Assembly: GCA_963753195.1 (NCBI GenBank)
Contig: CAVWBH010000001.1
Location: 1,054,001-1,118,000 of the forward strand
Direction: 5' to 3'
Length of the DNA stretch: 64,000 nucleotides
From: Palsa-504 sp963753195
Lineage (GTDB): Bacteria > Actinomycetota > Actinomycetes > Streptosporangiales > Streptosporangiaceae
Part shown: positions 46,195 to 55,036 of the stretch, in pieces
Position numbering within the stretch: the stretch's first letter is position 1
Layout: every line of letters begins with the position of its first letter
Program-made: the position numbers and the translations under genes
Notes under the pieces: generated by a model
Database searches by the model: none
Told to the model about the DNA's origin: nothing
Seen by the model: the letters and a program-made list of their open reading frames with translations, nothing else

Positions 46195-46440
46195 GCTCTA
46201 GTGTCGTAAGTCTTTGAATGATTTGCAGGTTGTAGGCTTGGCTGGTGCCGAGTCCGAAGCTTGTCCCCGCTGGCGCTGTCCGCTGATGAGCGCTCGTCGC
46301 TGGAGGCGCTGTCGCGTAAGCGGACCGCCTCGCAGGCGCTGGCCGAGCGGGGCCCGGGTCGTGCTGGCATGCGCAGAGCAGGACGGTGTTATGCCGCTGA
46401 CCAGAAGCGTGCATGTCTTGCGTATGGCATGTTGACCACG
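46195..46440 (+). pseudogene. IS630-family transposase N-terminal remnant
   Basis: LALSADERSSLEALSRKRTA followed by SQALAER, then one frame over ARVVLACAEQDGV, gives the recognisable N-terminus of an IS630/Tc1-type transposase (LxLxxxERxxLExxxRxRxxxQxLAxRAxIVLAxAEG). There is a frameshift at about 46,350, and nothing of the HTH or DDE domain follows. It lies inside the att-flanked stretch; the rest of 45,751-46,675 holds no gene I can support. Confidence 0.68.
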
Positions 46441-46675
46441 TCAGTCTGACCGGACCGAGATTGACTCCCGGCCGCCGGGCCTAACGACGCAGCATTTGCC
46501 TGCACGGGAATGTGGTGCGTGCCTGGTGACGAAATTGAGGCCCGCAGCCCTCTGACCTGGGAGTTTCCTGACACTTGTCAGGACTATATCAGGTTTCGGG
46601 GGCTGCGAAATATAAACTGCCAGAGCGACAGTCAGTGGCCTCAGGACGGCCTCAGCCGGGGTGTGCTAGCGCCTC

Positions 46676-46966
46676 CTAGCCCACCGCGTTGCGGAACTCG
46701 ATGGCCGAAGCCATGACTTCGGCGGTCTGCTGGATTGGCTGCAGGGCCCGCACGGTGAAGTCGAGGTACGCGGTCCACGGCGCGGCGATGGCCGCCAGAG
46801 CGCCCACGTCGTCTGTCTCCGCGATGGCCATGAAGCCCGAGCCGTCGGCGAACCCGGACCACTCGGTGAGCGGTACCGGCGGGGTCCACTTGTTGAACAT
46901 GTCCAGGACCCTTACCTGGTCGGCCTCGGACTTGCTGCTCCACACGACGGTGATCAGGAACCGCAT
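46676..46966 (-). CDS. DUF3303-family protein
   Basis: 96 aa from ATG 46966, with GGGAG at five bases. It is a small ferredoxin-like α/β fold: MRFLITVVWSSKSEADQVRV, WTPPVPLTEWSGFADGSGFM, AIAETDDVGALAAIAAPWTA, TVRALQPIQQTAEVMASA. DUF3303 proteins have no known role. It is the only intact gene left between the two att copies, so it is the sole surviving cargo. Confidence 0.75.
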   Translation of the reverse strand: MRFLITVVWSSKSEADQVRVLDMFNKWTPPVPLTEWSGFADGSGFMAIAETDDVGALAAIAAPWTAYLDFTVRALQPIQQTAEVMASAIEFRNAVG

Positions 46967-47063
46967 CGTAACTCCCCTCCCGCGGCCCGCCAGCCAGGCC
47001 GCCAGCGGTCCTATCCTCCCTCTGCCGCGGCCTGCGGTCCAGCCTTTGGGCGGCCTCAGCTTA

Positions 47064-47083
47064 GTCACTCACTTGGTCACTCA
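47064..47083. repeat. paired GTCACTCA arm-type sites, right
   Basis: GTCACTCA at 47064 and 47076, a 12-bp period, 29 bases inside the right att copy. Read on the minus strand, the same bases end an open frame as EVSDQVSD-stop, like the C-terminus of several actinomycete phage-type integrases, so the 3' tip of an integrase gene may also survive here. Confidence 0.6.
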
Positions 47084-47111
47084 CCTCCCCGGACAACGAG
47101 TGAATAGCCAA

Positions 47112-47166
47112 GCGTTTGTGCTGGTGGGCGCAACTGGGTTCGAACCAGTGACCCCTCGCTTGTAAG
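47112..47166 (-). repeat. att core at the intact tRNA-Val end
   Basis: The partner of the 45839-45893 copy, 53 of 55 identical; it overlaps the 3' half of the complete tRNA. The direct orientation and the interior arm sites define the pair as attL/attR-like. Confidence 0.8.
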
Positions 47167-47196
47167 GCGAGTGCTCTACCGCTGAGCTATGCGCCC
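47122..47196 (-). tRNA. tRNA-Val (anticodon TAC)
   Basis: A complete cloverleaf on the minus strand. The 7-bp acceptor stem is GGGCGCA/TGCGCCC; the D arm is GCTC-AGCGGTA-GAGC; the anticodon arm CTCGC-CTTACAA-GCGAG gives anticodon TAC; the T arm is ACTGG-TTCGAAC-CCAGT. The discriminator A is followed by an encoded CCA (47124-47122). It serves as the integration target of the element whose other end is at 45,839. Confidence 0.95.
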
Positions 47197-47298
47197 ATCG
47201 CGCCTGGCCGCCGGGGCACACCAGGAACGCAGCCAGCGTACCGGTCCGTGCTCGCGGCCGCACCTTGGCGAGTCGCGCTGAGCCGGGCGGGAAGGTGG

Positions 47299-48510
47299 TC
47301 AGCGGCGGGCGTGATGCCGGCCGGGGGGAGCGAGATGCTCAGGCTCGGCGAGCGGTTCCCGGCCGGACCGACGTCGGCGCCCTTCGTAGGCATGGGGACG
47401 GGCGTAGGCGTGGATGCGGGCGTAGCCGCGGAAGCGGGCGTAGGTATGGGGGCGGGCGTAGGCGTGGAGGCGGGCGTAGGTATGGGGGCGGGCGTAGGCG
47501 TGGAGGCGGGCGGGGCGCCTGCGGGCGGCTATGCCGACCAGCACGCTCCCGCCGAGGAGCAGGATGCCGACGATGAGGACCAGGACAGGCACGCTCAGCG
47601 GCCGGATCCCTCCCCCGGTGGGGGGCGGTGGCGCGGCCGTGGCGGCCGAGACCTTGACCAATACGGAGGTGGGCACGGTGCCGGGCCGCTGGGAGGTATC
47701 CCGTACTGCGGCTCGGGCGGACACCGTGTAGGAGGCGTCTGGCGCAGCGTCGCGGGGCAGGTGCCCGGAGATGTCGATAAGGCCCGAGGTCCCGGCCGGA
47801 AGGGTTCCCGTGCAGGTCAGCGCCTGGACGTCGCAGCGGAATCCGGACGCGCCGCCGGCCGCGTCCAGGGCGGTGGCAGCCACGTTGCGCGGCAGGCCGA
47901 AGGTCATGGCCACGCCGTACGCGGTCTGGGCCGACGCCGCATTGGCGACGGTCACGGACGCGCTGTACGAGCCGCGGGCCGAGCGGCCGGGCCCGGCAGC
48001 CAGGGTGACGGCGCTGTAGCCGATGCTCCAGCGCACGCCGTGCGGGCCGCAGGCGGCCCGGACGACCTGGGTCCCGGCCGCGATGGGGCCGCCCGGGACC
48101 GCGCAGGTGCCGCTTCCCGAACTGGACAGGTGGCCGCTGGCGCCGGTGTAGGTCCATACCTGGCCGCGGCTCCCGTCGCACTCGCCGGCGAAGTCGACAT
48201 ACAGGGGGGTGCCGTGCGGCTGGCTGGGCAGCGCCTCCAGGCAGTAGCCGATGCCGTTCATCAGGACGCCGTCAGGGGTCAGCGACCACTCCTGATTCCG
48301 CAGGCTCGGGTCACAGGCCTCCAGCACGATAGGGACGCCGTCGCCGCTGGCCTGCCAGCACAGCTGCGAATCCGCGACCGGATTGATCTGCATCGGGCCT
48401 ATGGTGGTGCCCCCGGCCGCGGCCGCGGGCGCTGCGGCGCCGAGCAGCAGGCCGGAGATCACCATGGCCACGACTCCGACAGCCCTCACCGGCGCCCCTA
48501 GTAATGCCAC
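47299..48510 (-). CDS. secreted/anchored ricin-B-type lectin protein with repeat tail
   Basis: 403 aa from GTG 48510. Signal peptide 1-33 with AAA cleavage region; a β-trefoil ricin-B-like domain ~36-155 (SQLCWQASGDGVPIVLEACD, NQEWSLTPDGVLMN, CLEALPSQPHGTPLYVDFAG, GQVWTYTG); an Ig-like/DUF11-type domain ~160-290 (SASVTVANAASAQTAYGVAM, CTGTLPAGTSGLIDISGHLP); one membrane span ~302-325; then a cytoplasmic tail of seven six-residue repeats, R-x-H-(A/T)-Y-A (RLHAYARPHTYA). A carbohydrate-binding surface protein is likely. No LPxTG sorting signal; the span is the anchor. Confidence 0.78.
   Translation of the reverse strand: MALLGAPVRAVGVVAMVISGLLLGAAAPAAAAGGTTIGPMQINPVADSQLCWQASGDGVPIVLEACDPSLRNQEWSLTPDGVLMNGIGYCLEALPSQPHGTPLYVDFAGECDGSRGQVWTYTGASGHLSSSGSGTCAVPGGPIAAGTQVVRAACGPHGVRWSIGYSAVTLAAGPGRSARGSYSASVTVANAASAQTAYGVAMTFGLPRNVAATALDAAGGASGFRCDVQALTCTGTLPAGTSGLIDISGHLPRDAAPDASYTVSARAAVRDTSQRPGTVPTSVLVKVSAATAAPPPPTGGGIRPLSVPVLVLIVGILLLGGSVLVGIAARRRPARLHAYARPHTYARLHAYARPHTYARFRGYARIHAYARPHAYEGRRRRSGREPLAEPEHLAPPGRHHARR
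47386..47511. repeat. 18-bp tandem repeat coding the His/Tyr tail
   Basis: About seven imperfect 18-base units (GGCGTAGGCGTGGAGGCG-like) in the 3' part of the lectin gene. Alternate units are most alike, so the true period may be 36 bases. It is in frame and so free to vary in copy number without breaking the gene. Confidence 0.8.
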
Positions 48511-49654
48511 AGATAGCTACCGAACGATCACAGGAATGGTAAGGGAAAACGGCGGCCGCCGGCTGTGATTCGCCTAACTGGGCGGCGAGAGCGTCGCGGT
48601 GGGCCTGGGGGCCGCCGGCCAGGCGCTCGGCGGACCAGGCGCGGCGGTAGTAGAGCTGTGCGTCCCGCCCGGCGATGAAGTTCATGGCGCCACTGATCAC
48701 ACGGCGGTAGGAGCCGCCCGCCTGCAGCGCGGCGACGCGGGCCGCCATGGCGGCCTCGGCCGAGCCGACGTCGGTGACAGCCGCGGCGTACCGGGCCGCC
48801 GCCGAGACGTGTTCCAGGTCGTTGAGCATGTCGACACAGAACTGGGCCGCTTCCCCGAAGGAGCCCGCCTGGCCCGGCCCCCGGGCCGCGGCCATGATCG
48901 CGTCCAGGCACCAGCTGATGCCCCCGGCGGCCTCAGCGGCGGTGGCGATCAGGAACTCGCGTTCGGCCCGGGCCAGGGCGCCGGCCCCGTCCTGGGTGAG
49001 CAGCACGGCCGGCGCCGCCTCGAAGGTGACGATGCTGATCCGCCGGGTCAGGTCCAGGTCCAGCTGGCGGGCCACGACCAGGCTCGGGGACGCGGTCTCG
49101 GCCAGGAACAGGCCCAGGCCGGATCCGGTCACGGCCGGTATCACCATGAGGCCGGCCGTGTGGGCCGCGACCACATACCAGCGGCGCCCGGACAGCCGCC
49201 AGCCGCCGGTCCCGTAGCGGGCCCGGACGCTGCCTGGTCCCGGGACCCACCGGCCGGCCTCGCCGGCCGCGGCCACCGTCGCGGTCACCGAGCCAGCGGC
49301 CAGCAGCGGGAGCCACCGCTCGCAGGACTCCCGGTGACCGGTGGCCAGCAGCGCTCCGGCCGCCACCGAGCTGGGCAGGAACGGGCCCGGATACAGGACC
49401 CGGCCGAGCTCGGTATGAATCGAGCAGGCCTCGACCTGGGACCTGCCCAGCCCGCCGTACTCCGCCGGGATCGTCCACCCCGACAGGCACAGCTCGCCTG
49501 CCAGCCGGGCGTGCAGCCCGGTGTGGTAGCCCGGTTCGCGGTCCAGCGCGCCGTGCAGCTGGGCGGCGGATTGCTGGTCGGCCAAGACGGCGCGCAGCGC
49601 CTCCGCCTGGGCAGCGTGATCTTGGTTGAGGTCGACCGAGTCCCAGATCGCCAT
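48311..49654 (-). CDS. acyl-CoA dehydrogenase-like protein that reads into the next gene
   Basis: 447 aa from ATG 49654, with a strong GGAGGAG. Residues 1-365 look like a short-type ACAD: LSGWTIPAEYGGLGRSQVEA, GRVLYPGPFLPSSVAAGALL, LATGHRESCERWLPLLAAGS, GGWRLSGRRWYVVAAHTAGL, ALARAEREFLIATAAEAAGG and a C-terminal region ending AHRDALAAQLGE. After this point the frame has no stop and runs ~75 residues through the intergenic promoter and 200 bases into the lectin gene. The ACAD domain lacks the usual substrate-loop residues, so it may be a non-catalytic FadE partner. Confidence 0.75.
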   Translation of the reverse strand: MAIWDSVDLNQDHAAQAEALRAVLADQQSAAQLHGALDREPGYHTGLHARLAGELCLSGWTIPAEYGGLGRSQVEACSIHTELGRVLYPGPFLPSSVAAGALLATGHRESCERWLPLLAAGSVTATVAAAGEAGRWVPGPGSVRARYGTGGWRLSGRRWYVVAAHTAGLMVIPAVTGSGLGLFLAETASPSLVVARQLDLDLTRRISIVTFEAAPAVLLTQDGAGALARAEREFLIATAAEAAGGISWCLDAIMAAARGPGQAGSFGEAAQFCVDMLNDLEHVSAAARYAAAVTDVGSAEAAMAARVAALQAGGSYRRVISGAMNFIAGRDAQLYYRRAWSAERLAGGPQAHRDALAAQLGESQPAAAVFPYHSCDRSVAICGITRGAGEGCRSRGHGDLRPAARRRSARGRGRGHHHRPDADQSGRGFAAVLAGQRRRRPYRAGGL

Positions 49655-49823
49655 GCCGCTCCTCCCGGCCAGCGGTCTTATCTTCGCCGACAAATTGCTC
49701 GTATTCCGGGCGATCCGCCGGACCGGGACGCCACCTCGGTGGCGCTATCACATTCGGTGGCGAAGATACCACGGTCCGTTCGGCATAAATTTGAGGACAG
49801 GACCACGAACGGCGGGCCAGGGG

Positions 49824-50600
49824 ATGGCTGACATGAACGGACTCGTGCAGTATCGGGCCAGTGACCAGGTCGCTACCGTCATCCTGGACTCGCCGCACAA
49901 CCGGAATGCCCTGTCGGCCCAGCTCACGGCCGAGCTGTCGGCCCGGCTGGGCGAGGCGGGCGCGGATCCGGGGGTGCGCGCGGTCGTGCTCACGCATACG
50001 GGCCGGGTGTTCTGCTCCGGGGCGGACCTGGCGGCCGCGGGAACCGGCTCGCTCGGTGACGCGAGCATCACGATCATGGCCGTGCTGCGGCTGATCGTGG
50101 AGCTGCCCAAGCCGGTCATCGCCCGGATCGCCGGGCACGTGCGGGCGGGCGGCCTGGGCATCGTCGGCGCGTGCGACATGGCCGTCGCCGCGGCGGGATC
50201 GTCGTTCGCGTTCACCGAGGCGCGCATCGGCGTGACCCCGGCGATGATCTCGCTGACCACGCTGGACATCATGGCTCCGCGCCAGGCCATGCGTTATTAC
50301 CTGACCGGCGAGACGTTCGGGGCGCAGGAGGCGGAGCGGCTGGGCCTGGTCACGGTGGCCTGCGCCGGCGACGAGCTCGACGGCGTGGTGAACGGGCTGG
50401 TGACGCAGGTCCTCGAGACCTCGCCGCAGGGGGCGGCGGAGACCAAGGGGCTGCTGACCGAGTCCCGGCGGCGGCGGCTGGACGCGCTGGGCCCGGAGAT
50501 GGCTACGCTGTCGGCCAGGCTGTTCGGCAGCGCGGAGGCGCAGGAGGGCATCCGGGCGTTCCTGGAGAAGCGGCGGCCCGCCTGGCGGCCCCGCGACTGA
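49824..50600 (+). CDS. enoyl-CoA hydratase/isomerase family
   Basis: 258 aa from ATG 49824 (ATG 49833 also possible). Crotonase fold: VATVILDSPHNRNALSAQLT, RAVVLTHTGRVFCSGADLAA (oxyanion loop 1), ARIAGHVRAGGLGIVGACDM (loop 2, G-G-L), FAFTEARIGVTPAMISLTTL. The hydratase Glu positions read Gly and Thr-Glu-Ala respectively, so hydratase chemistry is doubtful; it may be an isomerase or dehalogenase-type member. It is divergent from the ACAD, 169 bases away, probably a shared catabolic locus. Confidence 0.86.
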   Translation: MADMNGLVQYRASDQVATVILDSPHNRNALSAQLTAELSARLGEAGADPGVRAVVLTHTGRVFCSGADLAAAGTGSLGDASITIMAVLRLIVELPKPVIARIAGHVRAGGLGIVGACDMAVAAAGSSFAFTEARIGVTPAMISLTTLDIMAPRQAMRYYLTGETFGAQEAERLGLVTVACAGDELDGVVNGLVTQVLETSPQGAAETKGLLTESRRRRLDALGPEMATLSARLFGSAEAQEGIRAFLEKRRPAWRPRD

Positions 50601-50653
50601 GGGGCGCACCCGGTATCGTCGGGAGGCCCAGCCGTCCCACGCCGGAGGACAGA

Positions 50654-51034
50654 ATGACGCTGATCGCCCGCTTCACCGTGGACAGCTTCGAGCCGCGCCA
50701 GATCGCGGGGCTGGAGGCGGACTGGTTCGGGCTGATGACCTTCGCCAAGACCTTCACCGCGGGGATCACCGGGCACGCCACCACGGTGTTCATGTCGGCG
50801 GGGACCGAGGAGGGCTCCCGTTCGTACGTGGCCACCGAGCGGATCAGCGGCCGGACCGACGACGGGCGCGAAGGCTCGGTGACTGTCCAGCACGGCGGCC
50901 TGGAGTCCGATCCCGGCACCTGGTTCGGCCATATCGTGCCGGGCACCGGAACGGGGGGCTTCGCGGGCTGGACGGGGTCGGCCCGGATCGTCCACGACGA
51001 CCAGGGCGCGTACTTCGAGATCAACCTGGGCTGA
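50654..51034 (+). CDS. DUF3224 domain protein
   Basis: 126 aa, with GGAGGA ahead of ATG 50654. The whole protein is one DUF3224 β-barrel (TLIARFTVDSFEPRQIA, TTVFMSAGTEEGSRSYVATE, RISGRTDDGREGSVTVQHGG, GTGTGGFAGWTGSARI), related to the allene-oxide-cyclase-like barrel. The function is unknown. Its last four codons and stop have been copied in tandem just downstream. Confidence 0.85.
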   Translation: MTLIARFTVDSFEPRQIAGLEADWFGLMTFAKTFTAGITGHATTVFMSAGTEEGSRSYVATERISGRTDDGREGSVTVQHGGLESDPGTWFGHIVPGTGTGGFAGWTGSARIVHDDQGAYFEINLG

Positions 51035-51093
51035 ATCAACCTGGGCTGAATCAACCTGGGCTGAATCAACCTGGGCTGAATCAACCTGGGCTG
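51020..51093 (+). repeat. 15-bp tandem repeat made of a gene's last codons and stop
   Basis: Four exact copies of ATCAACCTGGGCTGA (51020, 51035, 51050, 51065) plus 14 bases of a fifth at 51080. The first copy is the real INLG-stop of the DUF3224 gene; the others are untranslated duplicates, each carrying an in-frame stop. Confidence 0.95.
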
Positions 51094-51118
51094 GGGCAGC
51101 GGCTAGCCAGCGGGTCCC

Positions 51119-51153
51119 GACCCGCGGAGCGGCTGGGTGGCCGCTCCGCGGGT
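51119..51153. terminator. bidirectional hairpin terminator
   Basis: A perfect 15-bp stem (51119-51133 with 51139-51153) with a loop of five to six bases, 10 bases after the citrate synthase stop on the minus strand and about 85 after the DUF3224 stop on the plus strand. It can serve both convergent genes. Confidence 0.75.
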
Positions 51154-51163
51154 CATCGTCTGG

Positions 51164-52450
<1,287 letters not shown>

Positions 52451-52592
52451 ATCTAGACCATAGGCCGTCAGGTGGGCTGCGAGACAGACCCTAAGATCGC
52501 ACGTCTCATTCTGTGATCTTCAGCCGAGCCGAAATCAGGACCCGGCGATTTCGTCGCGCAACCGGCCCCTCACCTGGCGCAACGGCGTCGGG

Positions 52593-53810
52593 CTAGGCGT
52601 CGCGTTCGATGGGGCAGCTCATGCAGCGGGGGCCGCCGCGGCCGCGGCCGAGTTCTCCGCCCGGGACGGGAACCACCTCGATCCCGTTGTCCTTCAGGTA
52701 GGTGTTGGTAGTGACGTTCCTCTCATAGGCCACCACTACCCCCGGCTCGACCGCCAGCACGTTGCAGCCGTCGTCCCACTGCTCGCGCTGCGCGGAATGG
52801 ACGTCCTGCACGGCGGTCAGGACCGTGATGTTCGGCCGGTCCAGAGCCGCGGCAATGGCCCGGTGCATATCCACTGGGGGGTGATCGGTGACCTTGAGCT
52901 CGGCGCCCGTGGCGCCCGGCTCGACGGTGTAGGACGGCAGCATGCCCATCCCGGCGTACTTGGTGAAGACGCCGTAGTCGGCCATGGTCAGCAGCGTGTC
53001 CAGGTGCATGAACGCCCGCTGCTTCGGCATGTCGATGGCGACCAGGCAGCGGGCCGCGCCGGCGGCGAACAGCCGGTGGGCGAGCACCTCGACGGCCTGC
53101 GGGGTGGTCCGCTCGCTCATCCCGACCAGCACCGCGCCGTCCCCGATGACCAGGATGTCGCCGCCTTCGATGCTGGCCGGCAAGGCGTCGGGGCCGTGGT
53201 ACCAGATATCGAAATCCGCCGCGGCGAACATCGGGTGCCACCGGTAGATGGCCTCGCCGGTCACGGTCTCCCTGATCCGGGCAGCCCGGCGCATCACGTT
53301 GATCGAGACGCCGCCGTAGATCCACGATGACGTGTCGCGCTGGTAGAGCAGGTTCGGCAGCGGGGCGAGCACGAAGCCGTCGGGGTCCAGGGAATGGAAC
53401 GCGATGCTCTTGGGCTCCGGGCCGAGCTCGGCGATCTCGCGCTTGGTGATCCCGCCCGCCAGGAACTCCGCCAGGCGGGCCGAGTCCAGCCCGTCCATCG
53501 CCGCGCGCAGGGTCCCGGCGGCGAGCGGCCCGTGCCAGCGCGGGTCGAACACCCGGTCCAGGATGTACTCCCGGGCCGCCGGGATGTCCAGGGTCTGGGC
53601 CAGCAGGTCACTGTAGTAGTGGACGGTGACGCCCCGTTCGCGCAGCGCGGCGGCGAACGCGTCGTGCTCGGCCTGCGCCCGGCTGACCCACAGCACGTCG
53701 TCGAACAGCAGGTCGGCGGCGTTATCCGGGGTCAGGCGCTTGAGTTCCAGGCCCGGGCGGTGCAGGATCACCTGCCGCAGCCGCCCGACCTCCGAGGCCA
53801 CTCCGAACAT
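52593..53810 (-). CDS. arcA: arginine deiminase
   Basis: 405 aa, behind GGAAGGGG. It converts L-arginine to citrulline and ammonia. Full guanidino-modifying fold and catalytic set: SEVGRLRQVILHRPGLELKR, LLFDDVLWVSRAQAEHDAF, PLPNLLYQRDTSSWIYGGV, Glu/Asp in SIEGGDILVIGDG, His in QRAFMHLDTLLTMAD, and the nucleophile Cys in RGGPRCMSCPIERD. No ornithine carbamoyltransferase, carbamate kinase or antiporter gene is next to it, so the energy-yielding ADI operon is not present here. Confidence 0.95.
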   Translation of the reverse strand: MFGVASEVGRLRQVILHRPGLELKRLTPDNAADLLFDDVLWVSRAQAEHDAFAAALRERGVTVHYYSDLLAQTLDIPAAREYILDRVFDPRWHGPLAAGTLRAAMDGLDSARLAEFLAGGITKREIAELGPEPKSIAFHSLDPDGFVLAPLPNLLYQRDTSSWIYGGVSINVMRRAARIRETVTGEAIYRWHPMFAAADFDIWYHGPDALPASIEGGDILVIGDGAVLVGMSERTTPQAVEVLAHRLFAAGAARCLVAIDMPKQRAFMHLDTLLTMADYGVFTKYAGMGMLPSYTVEPGATGAELKVTDHPPVDMHRAIAAALDRPNITVLTAVQDVHSAQREQWDDGCNVLAVEPGVVVAYERNVTTNTYLKDNGIEVVPVPGGELGRGRGGPRCMSCPIERDA

Positions 53811-53977
53811 CGCGTCCCCTTCCTGGTGGATGGGCCGCCCTACCAGCTCTTACTGGTACAACGGTCCATCCACCATCATCGGGCAGCGGGGCGGGTGGCT
53901 GGGTCAGCGGGGCGGCTGGCTCACATGCGCCTGACCCGGCGGGGATGCCCGGGCGATGGGCGTGGTAGAGATGAGCA

Positions 53978-54982
53978 GTGGAGCCGGTGCAGGCGTTGCG
54001 GCAGATCGCCTTCGAGCTGGAGCGGAGCGGGGAACCGACCTACCGGGTACGGGCCTTCCGGCGGGCCGCCGAGGTGGTGGGCGCACTGGCGCCGGGTGAG
54101 GTCCAGCAACGGATCGGCGCGGGCACCCTGGAGGCGCTGCCGGGGATCGGGGCGACCACGGCCCGGGTCATCGCCGAGGCCGCCGCCGGGCAGCAGCCTG
54201 CCTACCTGGCCCGGCTGCTCGCGGAGCGGCCACCGCCTGGCCCGGCGGATGAGCTGCGCGAGGCGCTGCGCGGCGACTGCCACGTGCACTCGGACTGGTC
54301 GGACGGCGGCAGCCCGCCCGAGGAGATGGCCGAGGCGGCCCGGGCGCTGGGCCACGAGTGGATCGCGCTGACCGATCATTCGCCGCGGCTGACCGTGGCC
54401 AACGGTCTGTCGGCTGAGCGCCTGGAGGCCCAGCTGGACCTGGTCAGCGAGCTGAATGCCAGGCTCACGCCGTTCCGGATCCTGACCGGGATCGAGGTCG
54501 ACATCCTGGAGGACGGCTCGCTGGACCAGCGGGATGACCTGCTCGCCCGGCTCGACCTGGTGGTGGCCAGCGTCCACTCCCAGCTGCGGATGCCGGGCGG
54601 GCCGATGACGGCGCGGATGGTGGCCGCGATCCGCAACCCGCACATGGACGTGCTGGGCCACTGCACCGGCCGGATGCTCGGCGGGCGGACCAGACGCCCG
54701 GAATCGGCGTTCGACGCCGACGCGGTGTTCAGGGAGTGCCGGGAGCACGGCGTCGCGGTCGAGATCAACTGCCGGCCGGAGCGCATGGACCCGCCGGACC
54801 AGCTGCTGGGCCTGGCGGCCGAAGCGGGCTGCCTGTTCGCTATCGACACCGACGCGCACGCCCCCGGCCAGCTCGACTGGCTGGGTAACGGGACGGTGCG
54901 GGCCGCGAAGTTCGGCATTCCGCCGGAGCGGGTCATCAATGCCCGCGGCGCGGACCAGGCCGCGGGCGGCGGAAGGAGCTAG
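53978..54982 (+). CDS. PolX-like helix-hairpin-helix plus PHP-domain protein
   Basis: 334 aa from GTG 53978. Residues 1-85 are a DNA-binding module like the N-terminus of DNA polymerase X (ALRQIAFELERSGEPTYRVR, AFRRAAEVVGALAPGEV, LEALPGIGATTARVIAEAA); the polymerase palm is absent. Residues ~98-330 form a PHP phosphoesterase: GDCHVHSDWSDGGSPPEEMA (HxH), TDHSPRLTVANGL, GIEVDILEDG, VVASVHSQ, HCTGRM and IDTDAHAP. All PHP metal ligands seem present, so a 3'-5' exonuclease or phosphatase acting on DNA ends is likely. Confidence 0.85.
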   Translation: MEPVQALRQIAFELERSGEPTYRVRAFRRAAEVVGALAPGEVQQRIGAGTLEALPGIGATTARVIAEAAAGQQPAYLARLLAERPPPGPADELREALRGDCHVHSDWSDGGSPPEEMAEAARALGHEWIALTDHSPRLTVANGLSAERLEAQLDLVSELNARLTPFRILTGIEVDILEDGSLDQRDDLLARLDLVVASVHSQLRMPGGPMTARMVAAIRNPHMDVLGHCTGRMLGGRTRRPESAFDADAVFRECREHGVAVEINCRPERMDPPDQLLGLAAEAGCLFAIDTDAHAPGQLDWLGNGTVRAAKFGIPPERVINARGADQAAGGGRS

Positions 54983-55036
54983 CCGGCGGCCCGGGAGCCG
55001 TGCGGGGTCACCCGCGGGTTGCTCACGAGCCAGCGC

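Noticed and set aside
47386..47511. Tandem repeats as a CRISPR array
   Set aside because: Units are contiguous without spacers and are in frame within a coding gene; no cas gene is near.
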